Below are positions 1 to 9,271 of a stretch of 64,000 bases of DNA, piece after piece. Source of the DNA: G963674685 sp963674685 (lineage in GTDB: Bacteria > Lernaellota > Lernaellaia > JACKCT01). The notes beneath the pieces are model-generated. The model did not search any database. It was not told the DNA's origin and was given only the letters and a program-made list of their open reading frames with translations. Location of the stretch: NCBI GenBank assembly GCA_963674685.2, contig CAXXWT010000002.1:1364001-1428000 (forward strand), read 5' to 3'. The translations under genes and the position numbers were made by a program. How positions within the stretch are numbered: the stretch's first letter is position 1; each line of letters starts with the position of its first letter.

Positions 1-297
1 GCGTTTGAAAGCGTACATCTTCGCCGCATCCACGGCCGATCCGCCGCCGATGCCGAAAACCACCTCCGCCTCGGGCATGTCGACGACCTGCTTTTCGATG
101 GCCGACTTATCCATGGATTGCGGGACGGCGACCGCCTTCGGTTTTTTGGGAAACTCATCCTTGACGTGTTCCCAGGCCTCCGGCGCGCAAAGCACCACGC
201 AGTCGCCCGTAAGATCGGACTTGAGAGACGAAATCATTTCCCTGCCGTATGTCGGTTCGGCAAGCGCCACGCGATCAAAGTTTTCAAAATTGTCCAC
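1..297 (-). CDS. Iron-containing alcohol / glycerol-1-phosphate dehydrogenase family, N-terminal part
   Basis: The gene runs off the left edge; only the first 99 codons are present. It starts at a GTG at 297 with an AAGGGAA ribosome site upstream. The residues near the edge read VVFGIGGGSAVDAAKMYAF, the NAD-binding GGGSxxDxAK motif of the iron-dependent alcohol dehydrogenase superfamily, which includes glycerol dehydrogenase and glycerol-1-phosphate dehydrogenase. Those enzymes oxidise or reduce an alcohol on a polyol substrate with NAD(P)(H). The short distance from start to motif (about 80 residues) fits the family. The metal ligands lie beyond the window, so neither the substrate nor the metal can be judged. 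It is divergent from the lipoprotein gene at 510. Confidence 0.75.
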   Translation of the reverse strand, partial: MDNFENFDRVALAEPTYGREMISSLKSDLTGDCVVLCAPEAWEHVKDEFPKKPKAVAVPQSMDKSAIEKQVVDMPEAEVVFGIGGGSAVDAAKMYAFKR

Positions 298-439
298 GGT
301 CTTTTCCCTTTGATAATTAACGATCAGGCTTTAAAACGCCTCGCGGGGAGGAATCTAGCGAAAGAAACGCAAAATTTCCAGACTTTATATCCGAAGGTCC
401 ATGATTTCGCGTGCGCCGATCACCGAAAAGTTCTTTCCC

Positions 440-502
440 TTGCAGCCCGGCAATATCGTTCCTATAATCCACGCAAGCAATTATTGAGTAATTTTTAAGG
501 AG
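440..502 (+). promoter_or_regulatory. Sigma70-like promoter and RBS for the beta-helix lipoprotein
   Basis: A TTGCAG hexamer (440-445) and a perfect TATAAT (463-468) are separated by 17 bases, a near-consensus sigma70 promoter. An AAGGAG ribosome site (497-502) precedes the ATG at 510. The 212-base gap between the divergent genes otherwise shows nothing recognisable. Confidence 0.6.
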
Positions 503-509
503 CTTAAAA

Positions 510-2222
510 ATGAGAAGTACGATTCCTCGATTGGTTCTTGTTGTGTTGTGCGCGCTGTTTATGGCGTCTTTTTCGACCGCATGCGGTTGCGGCGACGATG
601 ACGACGATGATTCCGGCGATCCGTCGGATGACGATACTTTGAATGATGATACGGATGATGTGAACGATGACGCCGATGACGATATCAATGATGATATTGA
701 TGATGATGTCAACGATGATATCGACGATGATCTGAATGACGACGTAAACGATGATATCGATGACGACGCGGATGACGACACCACGGAACCGACCACCACA
801 ACCACTACGACCACGACCAGCACCACGACTACGACGGAAGGTGATGTATGCTATCGGGACGCCGATTTCGACGGCCAGGGAAATCCTGATGACAGCATGA
901 TTCCGGATGGCGTCCCATGTGAAGAAGGCTGGGTGGAAAGCCACACCGATTGCGACGATACGGATCCGCTGACGCACCTGGACGCGCCGGAGATTCCCGG
1001 CGACGGCATCGATCAGGACTGCGTCGACGGCGATCTGGAAATTTCCGACACGACCGGATTTTTCGTCGCCAAGTCCGGCGACGACTTAAATGCCGGCACA
1101 ATGGCGGCGCCTTTTCTGACTATCGCCGCCGGCGTCGCGGCCGCCGGCGTTCAGCGAGTGGGCAAGCCGGTCTTCGTGGCCGAGGGCACTTATACGGAAA
1201 GCGTGACGACGACCGTATCCTTGTTCGGCGGTTTCGACGCTACGGACAACTGGTCCAGGGATATTCATGATCACCCAACACGCATCGGCGCCGTGGGCGA
1301 ATCGGCGGTGAAGACCGACGGCGAAGGCCCCGTGGCCGTCGAGGGCTTTCGGATCAGCGGAGGCGACGCCGAAACCAACACGTACGGCCTGTACGCGCAG
1401 ACTCCGACAATGATCGTCCGCTGCGACATCAGCGGCGGAACTCCCGCGGGCTCCTCCCACGGCGTTTATCTGCACCCGCTTGCGGCGGGTTCGATTCTTT
1501 ATCAAAACGAAATCAGCGGAGGTTCAAGCTCAGGCCATTGTTATGGCGTCAGCGCCAAAGCCGATGTTCTGATGATCGGAAACATCATCCACAGCGGCGA
1601 CAACGCCTCTGAATATCTCTACGCCGTGCAGACCAATGATTACAGCGCCACGCTGATCAACAACGTCATCCAGGCCGGGGCGAACACCAACATCAGCTAC
1701 GGCCTCCAGGCCAGAAGCTGCCCCTTGCTGCGGCTTATCCACAACACGATTCTGGGCGGCGGCGCGAACAACACCTCTTTCGGCGTTCACAATGTGACCT
1801 ATGACCAAAAATCGATCTACGTGAACAACATCATCACCTCCGGAACGGGCAGCAGCCAGCGCATCGCCCTGTATCATTCCGACAACGACGCGGATATGAC
1901 CCTGATTAACAACGATCTCTATTTGCCCAGCGGCAACTGCTTTATGCGCCTGGATATGACGTGCGTGACGTCCATGACCGAAATCAACGCCTGCGCGTGG
2001 GGCGGATGCAGCGAAGCGTCGGGCAACATCGACTCGGCGACGGGCCTTGTCGATCCGGATTCCGGCAATTACCACCTGGGCGCGGGCAGCTTATGCATCG
2101 ACGCGGGCGCCGACCCGACGGCGTATTTTCCCTACGACGCATTGACCGGCCTCGATTACGAAGGCGACGACAGACCCAACGGCGACTACTACGACATCGG
2201 AGCGGATGAGTATACGGGTTAA
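510..2222 (+). CDS. Lipoprotein with Asp-rich and Thr-rich linkers and a beta-helix domain
   Basis: A 570-residue surface lipoprotein. Residues 1-25 form a signal peptide ending in STACGCG, a relaxed lipobox. Residues 28-90 are almost only Asp with Asn, Ile, Val and Ala, followed by a run of Thr (about 92-108) that looks like a stiff or glycosylatable spacer. Residues 113-175 have Asp-rich, calcium-binding-like stretches (DADFDGQGNPDDS, DCDDTDP, DGIDQDC), as in metal-binding motif (MopI/thrombospondin-3-like) repeats. The rest (about 180-560) has the DUF1565 / right-handed parallel beta-helix character: GTMAAPFLTIAAGVAAA, then repeated short turns with Asn ladders such as LINNVIQAG and IYVNNIITSG. 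Such helices often bind or cleave polysaccharide, but no catalytic residues can be named. The gene has its own promoter and a good RBS. Confidence 0.75.
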   Translation: MRSTIPRLVLVVLCALFMASFSTACGCGDDDDDDSGDPSDDDTLNDDTDDVNDDADDDINDDIDDDVNDDIDDDLNDDVNDDIDDDADDDTTEPTTTTTTTTTSTTTTTEGDVCYRDADFDGQGNPDDSMIPDGVPCEEGWVESHTDCDDTDPLTHLDAPEIPGDGIDQDCVDGDLEISDTTGFFVAKSGDDLNAGTMAAPFLTIAAGVAAAGVQRVGKPVFVAEGTYTESVTTTVSLFGGFDATDNWSRDIHDHPTRIGAVGESAVKTDGEGPVAVEGFRISGGDAETNTYGLYAQTPTMIVRCDISGGTPAGSSHGVYLHPLAAGSILYQNEISGGSSSGHCYGVSAKADVLMIGNIIHSGDNASEYLYAVQTNDYSATLINNVIQAGANTNISYGLQARSCPLLRLIHNTILGGGANNTSFGVHNVTYDQKSIYVNNIITSGTGSSQRIALYHSDNDADMTLINNDLYLPSGNCFMRLDMTCVTSMTEINACAWGGCSEASGNIDSATGLVDPDSGNYHLGAGSLCIDAGADPTAYFPYDALTGLDYEGDDRPNGDYYDIGADEYTG

Positions 2223-2262
2223 TATTTAACGGGAAGGCGCCGCCATCGAAGAAGAAGGAATT

Positions 2263-3651
2263 TTGAAGTCGAATTGTCGGATCATCCTTTGCCTGCTTTG
2301 CGCGGCGTTTCTACCGTGTTGCTTTTCGTGCGGCGATGACGACTCTTCGGCAAGCTCGGGGCAGGCCGATAATGGCGACCCATTGGATGATGACGACAGC
2401 GCGGACGACGACGCGGACGATGACTTGGATAACGACGAACCGGCCTGCGACGAAAGTTTTACGCCCATCGTCTTCGTTCACGGCATCCTGGAAGACGGCG
2501 ACGCCTTTTCCACGCAGACCATGCGCTTTGCCTCCAACGGTTATTGCATCGACCGGATTTACTGCTTTGACTGGAACGCCCTGGGCGACGTGGGCGACAA
2601 GCCTCGTGATCTGGCCGAGTTCATCGACTCCGTTCTGGAAGAAACCGGCGCCGCGCGCGTGAATTTAATCGGCCATTCCGTGGGCGCGGAGCTGACCGTG
2701 GCCTATTTGAATCGCCCGGAAAACGCGCAGAAAATTTCCCATTACGCGCAAATCGCCGCGCTGCCCTGCCTGGATATCCCCGCCGGATTCGAGGCCCTGA
2801 ATATTTCGTCGCAGGACGACGCGGCGGTGGGCGCATGCGAGCTTTCGGATACGCCGAACGTCACGTTAAGCGATATCGATCATTTGCAGACGGCCACCTC
2901 GCCGGAAGTTTTCCAGACGCTTTACGAATTTTTCAACGGGAAAGCGCCGCAAACGACGGACATCACTCCGCAAAAGCCCATCGAGCTTTCCGGCCGGGCC
3001 GTCGTGTTCGGGATGAACGCGCCGGTAAGCGGCGTGCAGATACAAATCTGGCAATGCGATCCCGAGACCGGCGAGAGGCTTTTTAAAAACCCCAGCGGCG
3101 TGTTTTTCTCGGATGACGACGGACGGTGGGGTGTTTTCGACGCGGCGCCCGGCGCGTATTACGAGTTCGCGTGCCTGGACCCCGCGGAATTCTGGCCGCC
3201 CATGCATTATTATCGGGAGCCTTTCGCGCGCTCCAACAACAACGTGTATTTCCGCGTATATCCCAAAAGCGACAGCGCCCTGGGCCTTGTGTTTCGCGCG
3301 CTGCCGTTAAGCGACGCCTGGGCTTCTTTTTCGTGGATGAACATCAACCGCTCGGTCATGCTCGGACGCGACACGCTATCCGTAAACGGCATTGATCTTT
3401 CGACACCCGCCATCGCCGACGCGGCCCTGACCACGCTGGTCATCGTTTTCGGCGACGCCAACGGCAACGGCGTCAGCGATGAAAACGCACTGGCCGGCCC
3501 GCTGGCGGAAGTGGACTTCGTGCGCTTTTTCGACCTGTTAATCGCGTCGGATCCCTACATCCCAATCCGCTTCGAATTCAACGGCCGCGCCATGGCCGTT
3601 CCCAACTGGAAAGCCCGCACTCAAGGGCTGTCCGTCGCCGTTTTTGAATGA
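2263..3651 (+). CDS. Secreted lipase/esterase lipoprotein with Archaeoglobus-lipase-like C-terminal domain
   Basis: A 462-residue alpha/beta hydrolase exported as a lipoprotein. The start is TTG at 2263, chosen because of the AAGAAGGAATT ribosome site. The signal peptide ends at FSCGDDDSS, followed by an Asp-rich linker (about 24-62). The hydrolase domain opens with PIVFVHGILEDGDAF (oxyanion HG) and has the nucleophile elbow LIGHSVGAE; a later HLQTATSPEVF supplies a likely catalytic His. Residues about 245-345 (GRAVVFGMNAPVSGVQIQIW, YYEFACLDPAEFWPPMHYYR) resemble the beta-rich C-terminal lipid-binding domain of the Archaeoglobus fulgidus lipase. It therefore probably hydrolyses acyl esters at the cell surface. 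It follows the beta-helix lipoprotein by 40 bases in the same direction and may be co-transcribed. Confidence 0.78.
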   Translation: MKSNCRIILCLLCAAFLPCCFSCGDDDSSASSGQADNGDPLDDDDSADDDADDDLDNDEPACDESFTPIVFVHGILEDGDAFSTQTMRFASNGYCIDRIYCFDWNALGDVGDKPRDLAEFIDSVLEETGAARVNLIGHSVGAELTVAYLNRPENAQKISHYAQIAALPCLDIPAGFEALNISSQDDAAVGACELSDTPNVTLSDIDHLQTATSPEVFQTLYEFFNGKAPQTTDITPQKPIELSGRAVVFGMNAPVSGVQIQIWQCDPETGERLFKNPSGVFFSDDDGRWGVFDAAPGAYYEFACLDPAEFWPPMHYYREPFARSNNNVYFRVYPKSDSALGLVFRALPLSDAWASFSWMNINRSVMLGRDTLSVNGIDLSTPAIADAALTTLVIVFGDANGNGVSDENALAGPLAEVDFVRFFDLLIASDPYIPIRFEFNGRAMAVPNWKARTQGLSVAVFE

Positions 3652-3676
3652 AACGGAAAGAGCCCAATTTATTCGG

Positions 3677-4561
3677 CTATAGCGATACCAGCGCCACGCC
3701 GGCCACGGCGATGACGGCGCCGACCACGGCGCGAGGCGTGATGCGTTCTTTGAATATCGCCGCGGCTGGGGCGATCATCAGGATGGGCGTGATGGACATG
3801 ATCGTGGCGGCGACGCCGGCTTGCGTGTTTTGCACGGCGAGCAGGGAAAACGATACGCCCAGAAAGGGACCGAAAAAAGCGCCCAGGCTCATCCGGGTAA
3901 TTCCACCCCTGTCCTTGAACGCGGAGATGACGTTCGGCCACCACCCGATCACTGTAAAAATCACGATGAAGCCGATGGATCCGGCGATCACGCGAATTTG
4001 CGTTGCGGCGAATGCGTCGTAATCGCCCATGCCGTATTTGGAAAGGACCAGACCTCCGGCCTGGCCCAGCGCGCCGCATAACCCGAGGGCGATTCCCTTG
4101 ACCGGCAGGCGTTTGGGTTTTTCGTTACCCCGGGCCTGACGTTGCGAAACGACCAGCATGACCCCGCTCGTGGTCAGAGCCATCCCGGCCACGTCGGAAA
4201 TCGAAAGCCGCTCGCCCATAATGAGATAACCGAGTATCGCCGTGAGCATGGGAACAAACGACATCAGAAGCATGGAGATGCGCGCGCCGATGACAACGAA
4301 AGCCCGAAACAGCGCCAGGTCTCCGATGACAAAGCCGATAAGCCCCGACAGACTCAACCAGATCCATGCGTGGGCGCCGGCATCCGTCGGAAAGGCGCGC
4401 CCGCGCATGACGTAACCGAACGCGGATAGAAAGACCAGCGCCAGAACAAGGCGCAGCAAATTGACTACCATCGAGCCGATGCGCCGCCCGGCCGACTCGA
4501 AAGACATGGCCGTGACGGTCCAACAGGCGGCGGTGATTAATGCGGCGATTTGCCCGGGCAT
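3677..4561 (-). CDS. EamA/DMT-family inner-membrane transporter
   Basis: A 294-residue polytopic protein with about ten hydrophobic helices arranged as two similar five-helix halves, the layout of the drug/metabolite transporter (EamA) superfamily. Visible marks are FIAALITAACWTVTAMSFESA-type first helix, LIGFVIGDLALFRAF and MLLMSFVPMLTAILGYLIMGE in the first half, repeated in the second as LAVQNTQAGVAATIMSITPILMI and ending RITPRAVVGAVIAVAGVALVSL. EamA proteins export metabolites or amino acids; the substrate cannot be read. The ATG at 4561 has an AGGAAGG site. The gene converges on the lipase gene with only 25 bases between the stop codons. Confidence 0.85.
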   Translation of the reverse strand: MPGQIAALITAACWTVTAMSFESAGRRIGSMVVNLLRLVLALVFLSAFGYVMRGRAFPTDAGAHAWIWLSLSGLIGFVIGDLALFRAFVVIGARISMLLMSFVPMLTAILGYLIMGERLSISDVAGMALTTSGVMLVVSQRQARGNEKPKRLPVKGIALGLCGALGQAGGLVLSKYGMGDYDAFAATQIRVIAGSIGFIVIFTVIGWWPNVISAFKDRGGITRMSLGAFFGPFLGVSFSLLAVQNTQAGVAATIMSITPILMIAPAAAIFKERITPRAVVGAVIAVAGVALVSL

Positions 4562-4745
4562 GGGATTGCCTTCCTCAAGATCAAGATGCGATCAAGCGGG
4601 ATTTTTCGCCATGAGTCAATAAAATTGCTGCCTTGAAAGAAAAAGAGCGGCGACGAAAAAGGCTGTTTTATCCAATCGGTATTTGCCGCTGCGGTCAAAG
4701 CCGGTGTAGATTGCCCGAGTGATGCTTTGTGGTCGGAGGATATCC

Positions 4746-5882
4746 ATGAACTCAAAAATTGCCTTTTCCGTAGCGGTAGTTTTGTTTCTCGCGGCTTTCT
4801 CCTGGGCGCAGGAACCGCAATACGGCGATTACCTGGAACTGCCCGGCGCCGGCTGGCCCGCCGATCCCGCGGTGATCGAGGTCGACGGCGCGTACTATCT
4901 CTATCCCACGAATCTGGGAAACAGCCTGGACTGCTGGACGTCGACGGATCTCGAAACGTGGAATTACGAAGGCGTCATCTGGGGACCGGCGCCGGCGGGT
5001 TCCTGGAACGACAGCGGCCTCTGGGCGCCGGACGTGTTCGAGCACGAAGGCCGGTTTTACCTGTATTACACCGCCAACGAGAAGATCGGCTTGGCACAGG
5101 CTGACAACCCCCTGGGGCCCTTCGAGGATGTGTACGATCATCCTTTTATCGGCGGCGGTTACGGCGGCGTGCCGTTTAACTCCATTGACGCGCACGTTTT
5201 CCGCGATACGGACGGCTCGCTCTACCTTTACGCCACGGGTTATAATCCGATCACGTTTTTGCGCGTGTTTCCTCTTAACGATCCGGTGACGCTGTCAGGC
5301 GGGTGGGAATTTGTCTTTTCCGCAAATCCTTTTACCTGGGAAGGTTTCGTGGCTGAAGGGCCCTGGATGATTCTGCATGAAGGCGTTTACTACCTGATGT
5401 ATTCGGGAAACGGGGCGAATCTGCCGCTGTACGCCATAGGTTACGCCACCGCCGACAATCCCATGGGGCCTTTTACGAAATACCAACGCAATCCGATTTT
5501 GCGTAATAACTGGGATCGCGAATTTTTCGGCCCCGGCCACAACAGCCTGACGGTGGGCCCTGACGGCGAGCTTTGGATGTTCTACCACACGAAAATCGAC
5601 GGGCAGGTCGACTGGCAGCGACGGTTGCGCAAAAACAAAGTCGCCTTCACCGACGACGGGCAGCTATACGTGGACCTGGGACTAGGATCCCCGCCGCCGC
5701 TGCCGGATGACGACGCGGACGACGATACGGGCGTTAATGACGACATCGACGATGACGACAGCGCGCCGGACGACGATGCAAGCGACGACGAACTCAACGA
5801 CGATTCCGCCCAGCCGGACGATGACTTGTCCTCCGAAGCTTTAGCGAAGGAGGATGATGACGGCGGAAGCTGCTGCGGGTAA
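4746..5882 (+). CDS. Secreted GH43-like glycoside hydrolase with Asp-rich tail ending SCCG
   Basis: A 378-residue exported protein. The ATG at 4746 follows a GGAGGATATCC site and begins a signal peptide (cut near FSWAQ). The body has the five-bladed beta-propeller pattern of GH43 / family-F glycosidases. Candidate catalytic residues are all present: Asp in GWPADPAVIEVDG (base), Asp in NSIDAHVFRD (pKa modulator) and Glu in GFVAEGPWMI (acid). Aromatic YYLY, FYLYYTA and YYLMYSG segments mark the blades. It probably removes arabinose or xylose units from plant or microbial polysaccharide. From about residue 320 the chain becomes an Asp-rich linker and stops at GGSCCG, a tail also found on the protein at 9272-10867; the tail may be a sorting or anchoring signal. 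Confidence 0.8.
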   Translation: MNSKIAFSVAVVLFLAAFSWAQEPQYGDYLELPGAGWPADPAVIEVDGAYYLYPTNLGNSLDCWTSTDLETWNYEGVIWGPAPAGSWNDSGLWAPDVFEHEGRFYLYYTANEKIGLAQADNPLGPFEDVYDHPFIGGGYGGVPFNSIDAHVFRDTDGSLYLYATGYNPITFLRVFPLNDPVTLSGGWEFVFSANPFTWEGFVAEGPWMILHEGVYYLMYSGNGANLPLYAIGYATADNPMGPFTKYQRNPILRNNWDREFFGPGHNSLTVGPDGELWMFYHTKIDGQVDWQRRLRKNKVAFTDDGQLYVDLGLGSPPPLPDDDADDDTGVNDDIDDDDSAPDDDASDDELNDDSAQPDDDLSSEALAKEDDDGGSCCG

Positions 5883-6028
5883 GATGGCAAACCTGCGATT
5901 GTCGTCAATTTAGCCATTCTTCAAAACAATCCCGCAGATGTTGAAGATATATTGTTTGTGAAGAATTTTTTGTTTGCGCTGTTTGGCCAAGCCTGCCATA
6001 ACGGATTCGAATTGATCGAGGTGGTTTC

Positions 6029-6928
6029 ATGGAGATGATCGGAAAAGCCCACAAGACTTCCGTCAAGGGCGTCGCGATGACCTGGGGTGAAATGGGCGAA
6101 GGCCATCCGCTTGTGCTTCTTCATGGAATCCAGGATTCTCACCGCGCCTGGAGAAGGGCAGCGCCCATGCTCGCGCGGAATTTTCGCGTGCTCATGCCGG
6201 ATTTGCCCGGCCACGGCTATTCCGATCGGCCCGACGCGCCATACACATTGACATGGTATGCCGAAATGGTCGCCGCGTGGATGGAGGCCGTCGGTGTTGG
6301 GAAGGCTCACATTTGCGGCCATTCCTATGGCGGCGGCGTCGCCCAATGGATGGTGCTGGAACAACGGGAACGCATCGACCGCCTGGCTCTGGTGTCCGCG
6401 GGCGGCCTGGGGCGCGGCGTGGCGCCGGGAATGAGGTTTGCCACCTTTCCCGTTTTGGGACCTTTGCTCACGCCTATTGTGATGGGCGCCGCCCTTCCGA
6501 TTTTCATAAGGCATTCGCCGTCGACATTCGGCCATATGGAACCGGAAGAGCAGGAAAGATTTATCATGATGAGCCGCATTCCCGGCTCCGACCGGGCCTT
6601 TCAGCGGACGGTTGAAGGCGTCATCAATTTTTTCGGGCAGTATTTGCAAACCATACAACGGGTCGGGGAGGTTGAGCAGATGCCGCCCGTCGCCTTGTTT
6701 TGGGGCAAAAAGGATCCCATCATTCCCGTTAAGCACGGCCGAAATGCAGTCGCGCGGTCGGAGAATATTACTCTGACGGTTTACGAAAATTGCGGGCATT
6801 TTTCCCACTTGGACGCACCGGAGAGTTTTGCAAAAGATCTGACGGAGTTTTTATTGGACCCTGACCGCCTCCCGGCGCGATTTTTGTCAGCAGCGAAAAA
6901 AACGTGGCTTGCAAACATTTTCGAATAG
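6029..6928 (+). CDS. Alpha/beta hydrolase
   Basis: A 299-residue cytoplasmic alpha/beta-hydrolase (no signal peptide). The full triad is visible: oxyanion LLHGIQDSHRAW, nucleophile Ser in ICGHSYGGGVAQW, acid Asp in LFWGKKDPIIPV, and base His in CGHFSHLDAPE. DLPGHGYSDRPD is typical of the epoxide hydrolase / haloalkane dehalogenase / C-C hydrolase branch. A cap domain occupies about residues 130-220. The Ser nucleophile excludes haloalkane dehalogenase and epoxide hydrolase, which use Asp, and leaves an esterase, lipase or C-C bond hydrolase. The ATG at 6029 has a GAGG site. Flanking genes are unrelated, so the substrate is open. Confidence 0.82.
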   Translation: MEMIGKAHKTSVKGVAMTWGEMGEGHPLVLLHGIQDSHRAWRRAAPMLARNFRVLMPDLPGHGYSDRPDAPYTLTWYAEMVAAWMEAVGVGKAHICGHSYGGGVAQWMVLEQRERIDRLALVSAGGLGRGVAPGMRFATFPVLGPLLTPIVMGAALPIFIRHSPSTFGHMEPEEQERFIMMSRIPGSDRAFQRTVEGVINFFGQYLQTIQRVGEVEQMPPVALFWGKKDPIIPVKHGRNAVARSENITLTVYENCGHFSHLDAPESFAKDLTEFLLDPDRLPARFLSAAKKTWLANIFE

Positions 6929-7139
6929 AACAAAGCATCGACACGTTAATTGGCATAGTGGATTACGGACCTTCGCTTGCACTTTTTCATGCTCGCGGTT
7001 TTTGAGTCGGCCATCAGCCGCGCGGTCCCGATTTTTGTTTAGCTTCCCGTCATTAAAGTGAATGTGATAAGAATGCGCCGGCTTCATTGCACGGCGCTAA
7101 AACGCGCAAACGGATCGATTGATTTTAAGGATTGTTGTT

Positions 7140-8975
7140 TTGGCTACGCTGATCGCATGCCGGGAAATTTATAAGAGCTTTCGGGAGCGCCCTTTGTTTG
7201 AGGGTGTTTCGCTGAACATCAATGACCAGGAGCGGATCGGCGTCATCGGCGCCAACGGCAGCGGAAAAACCACGCTGCTGCGAATACTGGCGGGGCTGGA
7301 GTCGCCTGACGACGGGCTGTGCGACGCGGCCAAAGGCCTGCGCGTCGGGTACGTTCCCCAGGACAGCGTTTTTCAGCTCGACCAATTCGTCGAGCAGGTC
7401 GTGTTGGCGGCGGCGATCAAAGCATCCAATGATCCCGGTGACAGCGAAAACGATTTGCGCGTGCGTTGCCGGGAGGTTTTAAGCAGGCTCGGTTTCGACG
7501 ACCTGAATCAAAAGGTCGAATCCCTTTCCGGCGGCTGGCGAAAACGGCTTTCCATCGCCTGCGCCCTGGCGGGCGATCCGGATGTTCTGCTTCTGGACGA
7601 ACCCACCAACCACCTGGATATCGAAGGCATACGCTGGCTGGAAAACTTCCTTGCCGCAAGCCGCTTCGCCTACCTCGTGGTCAGCCACGATCGGGCTTTG
7701 CTGCAGGCCGTTGCAAGCCGCGTCATCGAACTCGACCGGCGTTATCCGGGCGGCTATTTGAGCGTGGACGGAAATTATTCCACATTTTTGGAAAAGCGGG
7801 ATGTTCTGCTGACCGCGCGCAAGCAGCAGCAGGAATCTTTAAGCAATAAAGTGCGAAATGAAATCGCCTGGCTGCGTAGCGGGGTTAAGGCCCGCGCCAC
7901 GAAAGCGAAGTATCGCAAAGACGAGGCGCATCGTTTGATCGAGCAGGAAAAGGAGATGCTGCAAAAAAGCGAAACCGGGCGCGCGAAGATCGATTTCGTC
8001 GCCACGGGCCGCAAAACCAAACGCCTCATGAAAGTCGAAGGCGTCTGCAAATCCCTGGGCGGGCGCTGCTTATTTCAAGGTTTCAATCTTTTGCTCCAAC
8101 CGGGAATGCGCGTGGGTCTCGTGGGCGCCAACGGCAGCGGCAAAACCACGCTGCTGCGCCTGCTGGCCGGCGAACTCGATCCGGATGAAGGGCGGATTCA
8201 ACCGGCTGTTCACCTGCGCGTGGTGTATTTTGATCAGTATCGCGAACAGGTCGATCCCGAAATCACTTTGCGCGAGGCTCTTTCGGAAGAAGGCGACACC
8301 GTGATCTTTCGGGACAATCCCATCCACGTCGCCGGATGGGCGGCGCGCTTTCGTTTCCGGCCCGAGCAGCTTGACGTCGAGGTCGGCAGGATGTCCGGCG
8401 GCGAACGCGCGAAGATTCTGATCGCCAGGCTGATGCTCAAACCCGCCGATGTTTTGCTTCTGGACGAACCCACCAATGACCTGGACATCCCGACGCTGGA
8501 AGTGCTGGAAGAAAATTTAGGCGACTTTCCCGGGGCTGTAATACTCGTCACGCACGACCGTTTTCTGCTGGACCGCACGTCCACGGTGCTGGCGTATCTC
8601 GACGGGCAGGGCAGGCCTGAGTTTTTCGCCGACTACGCGCAGGTGGAAGCGCACGTCGATCAAAGCAAGCAAAAATTAAAGCCGAAAAAACAGCATGAAG
8701 CGCCGGTGAAAAAATCTCACGCCGGGCCGCCGAAACTGACCCTCGCCGAGCAGTACGAATTCGACGGCATGGAAGAAGCCATCGACAAGGCCGCGAAGCT
8801 CGTCGAAAAGCTTCAAAATGAATTGAATGATCCGGCGATTGCTTCCGACGCCGGAGAAATCGAAAAGCGCTTTTCCGCCCACCAAACCGCGCAGGACAAG
8901 CTGGAGGCCCTCTACTCCCGCTGGTACGAACTGGAATCGAAAAACGCCGCCTATCTGGAAAGCCTCGAAAAGTGA
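7140..8975 (+). CDS. ABC-F family ATPase, Uup-like
   Basis: A 611-residue soluble protein with two fused ATP-binding cassettes and no membrane segments. I chose TTG at 7140 because AAGGA lies eight bases upstream; an in-frame TTG at 7119 lacks such a site. Cassette 1 has Walker A GANGSGKTT, signature LSGGWRKR and Walker B LLLDEPTNHLD; cassette 2 has GANGSGKTT, MSGGERAK and LLLDEPTNDLD. A basic linker (about 230-300) and a C-terminal coiled coil (about 540-611) fit the Uup branch, which acts on ribosomes or nucleic-acid structures rather than in transport. The second Walker B carries Asn-Asp instead of the usual Asn-His, a common ABC-F variation. Confidence 0.88.
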   Translation: MATLIACREIYKSFRERPLFEGVSLNINDQERIGVIGANGSGKTTLLRILAGLESPDDGLCDAAKGLRVGYVPQDSVFQLDQFVEQVVLAAAIKASNDPGDSENDLRVRCREVLSRLGFDDLNQKVESLSGGWRKRLSIACALAGDPDVLLLDEPTNHLDIEGIRWLENFLAASRFAYLVVSHDRALLQAVASRVIELDRRYPGGYLSVDGNYSTFLEKRDVLLTARKQQQESLSNKVRNEIAWLRSGVKARATKAKYRKDEAHRLIEQEKEMLQKSETGRAKIDFVATGRKTKRLMKVEGVCKSLGGRCLFQGFNLLLQPGMRVGLVGANGSGKTTLLRLLAGELDPDEGRIQPAVHLRVVYFDQYREQVDPEITLREALSEEGDTVIFRDNPIHVAGWAARFRFRPEQLDVEVGRMSGGERAKILIARLMLKPADVLLLDEPTNDLDIPTLEVLEENLGDFPGAVILVTHDRFLLDRTSTVLAYLDGQGRPEFFADYAQVEAHVDQSKQKLKPKKQHEAPVKKSHAGPPKLTLAEQYEFDGMEEAIDKAAKLVEKLQNELNDPAIASDAGEIEKRFSAHQTAQDKLEALYSRWYELESKNAAYLESLEK

Positions 8976-9271
8976 ATGTCCCGTAGGGACAATGTGAAAA
9001 TAGGCCTCCAATGAAGAGACTGTCGATAAAATCGAATTATGAAAAAATGTCATTCCGAGCGAAGTCGAGGAATCCCTTCAAAGAGGCGCTATCGCCTCAT
9101 TATATGTGTACACTTCAAAATAATATTCACGCATCGTTAAAGGGATCCCTCGACTTCGCTCGGGATGACAGTGTCGCCTCTTACTCGAATAAATCCACCG
9201 ACAAAACGCTTGCGCTTTTTTCGTTCTCGTGATTCCCTTTAAAGATTGTGAACGTCACGAAAGGGGCCGCA
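8976..9271. other. Intergenic stretch with small hairpin and a repeat element
   Basis: No gene is seen between the ABC-F gene and the next CDS. A small hairpin (GTCCCGTAGGGAC, about 8977-8990) follows the stop codon, then the inverted-repeat element at 9048-9170, then an RBS (AAAGGGG) for the ATG at 9272. Confidence 0.7.
9048..9170. repeat. MITE-like element with 31-bp inverted arms, copy 1
   Basis: Two 31-base arms (9048-9078 and 9140-9170) match as inverted repeats at 29 of 31 positions; each starts TGTCAT(C/T)CCGAGCGAAGTC and ends at an AAGGGAT block. They flank about 60 AT-rich bases containing GTGTACAC. A diverged relative lies at 38889-39020. The element has no coding capacity and could fold into a long hairpin RNA or be a non-autonomous transposable element. 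Confidence 0.75.

Noticed and set aside
317..977. Long minus-strand frames rich in Ser and Val/Ile opposite the first lipoprotein
   Set aside because: They are the reverse reading of the GAT/GAC and ACC/ACG repeats that encode the Asp- and Thr-rich linkers; no ribosome site or domain is present.
7119..7139. TTG at 7119 as the start of the ABC-F gene
   Set aside because: A better ribosome site (AAGGA) lies before the TTG at 7140, and the extra seven residues are hydrophobic and unlike the family start.
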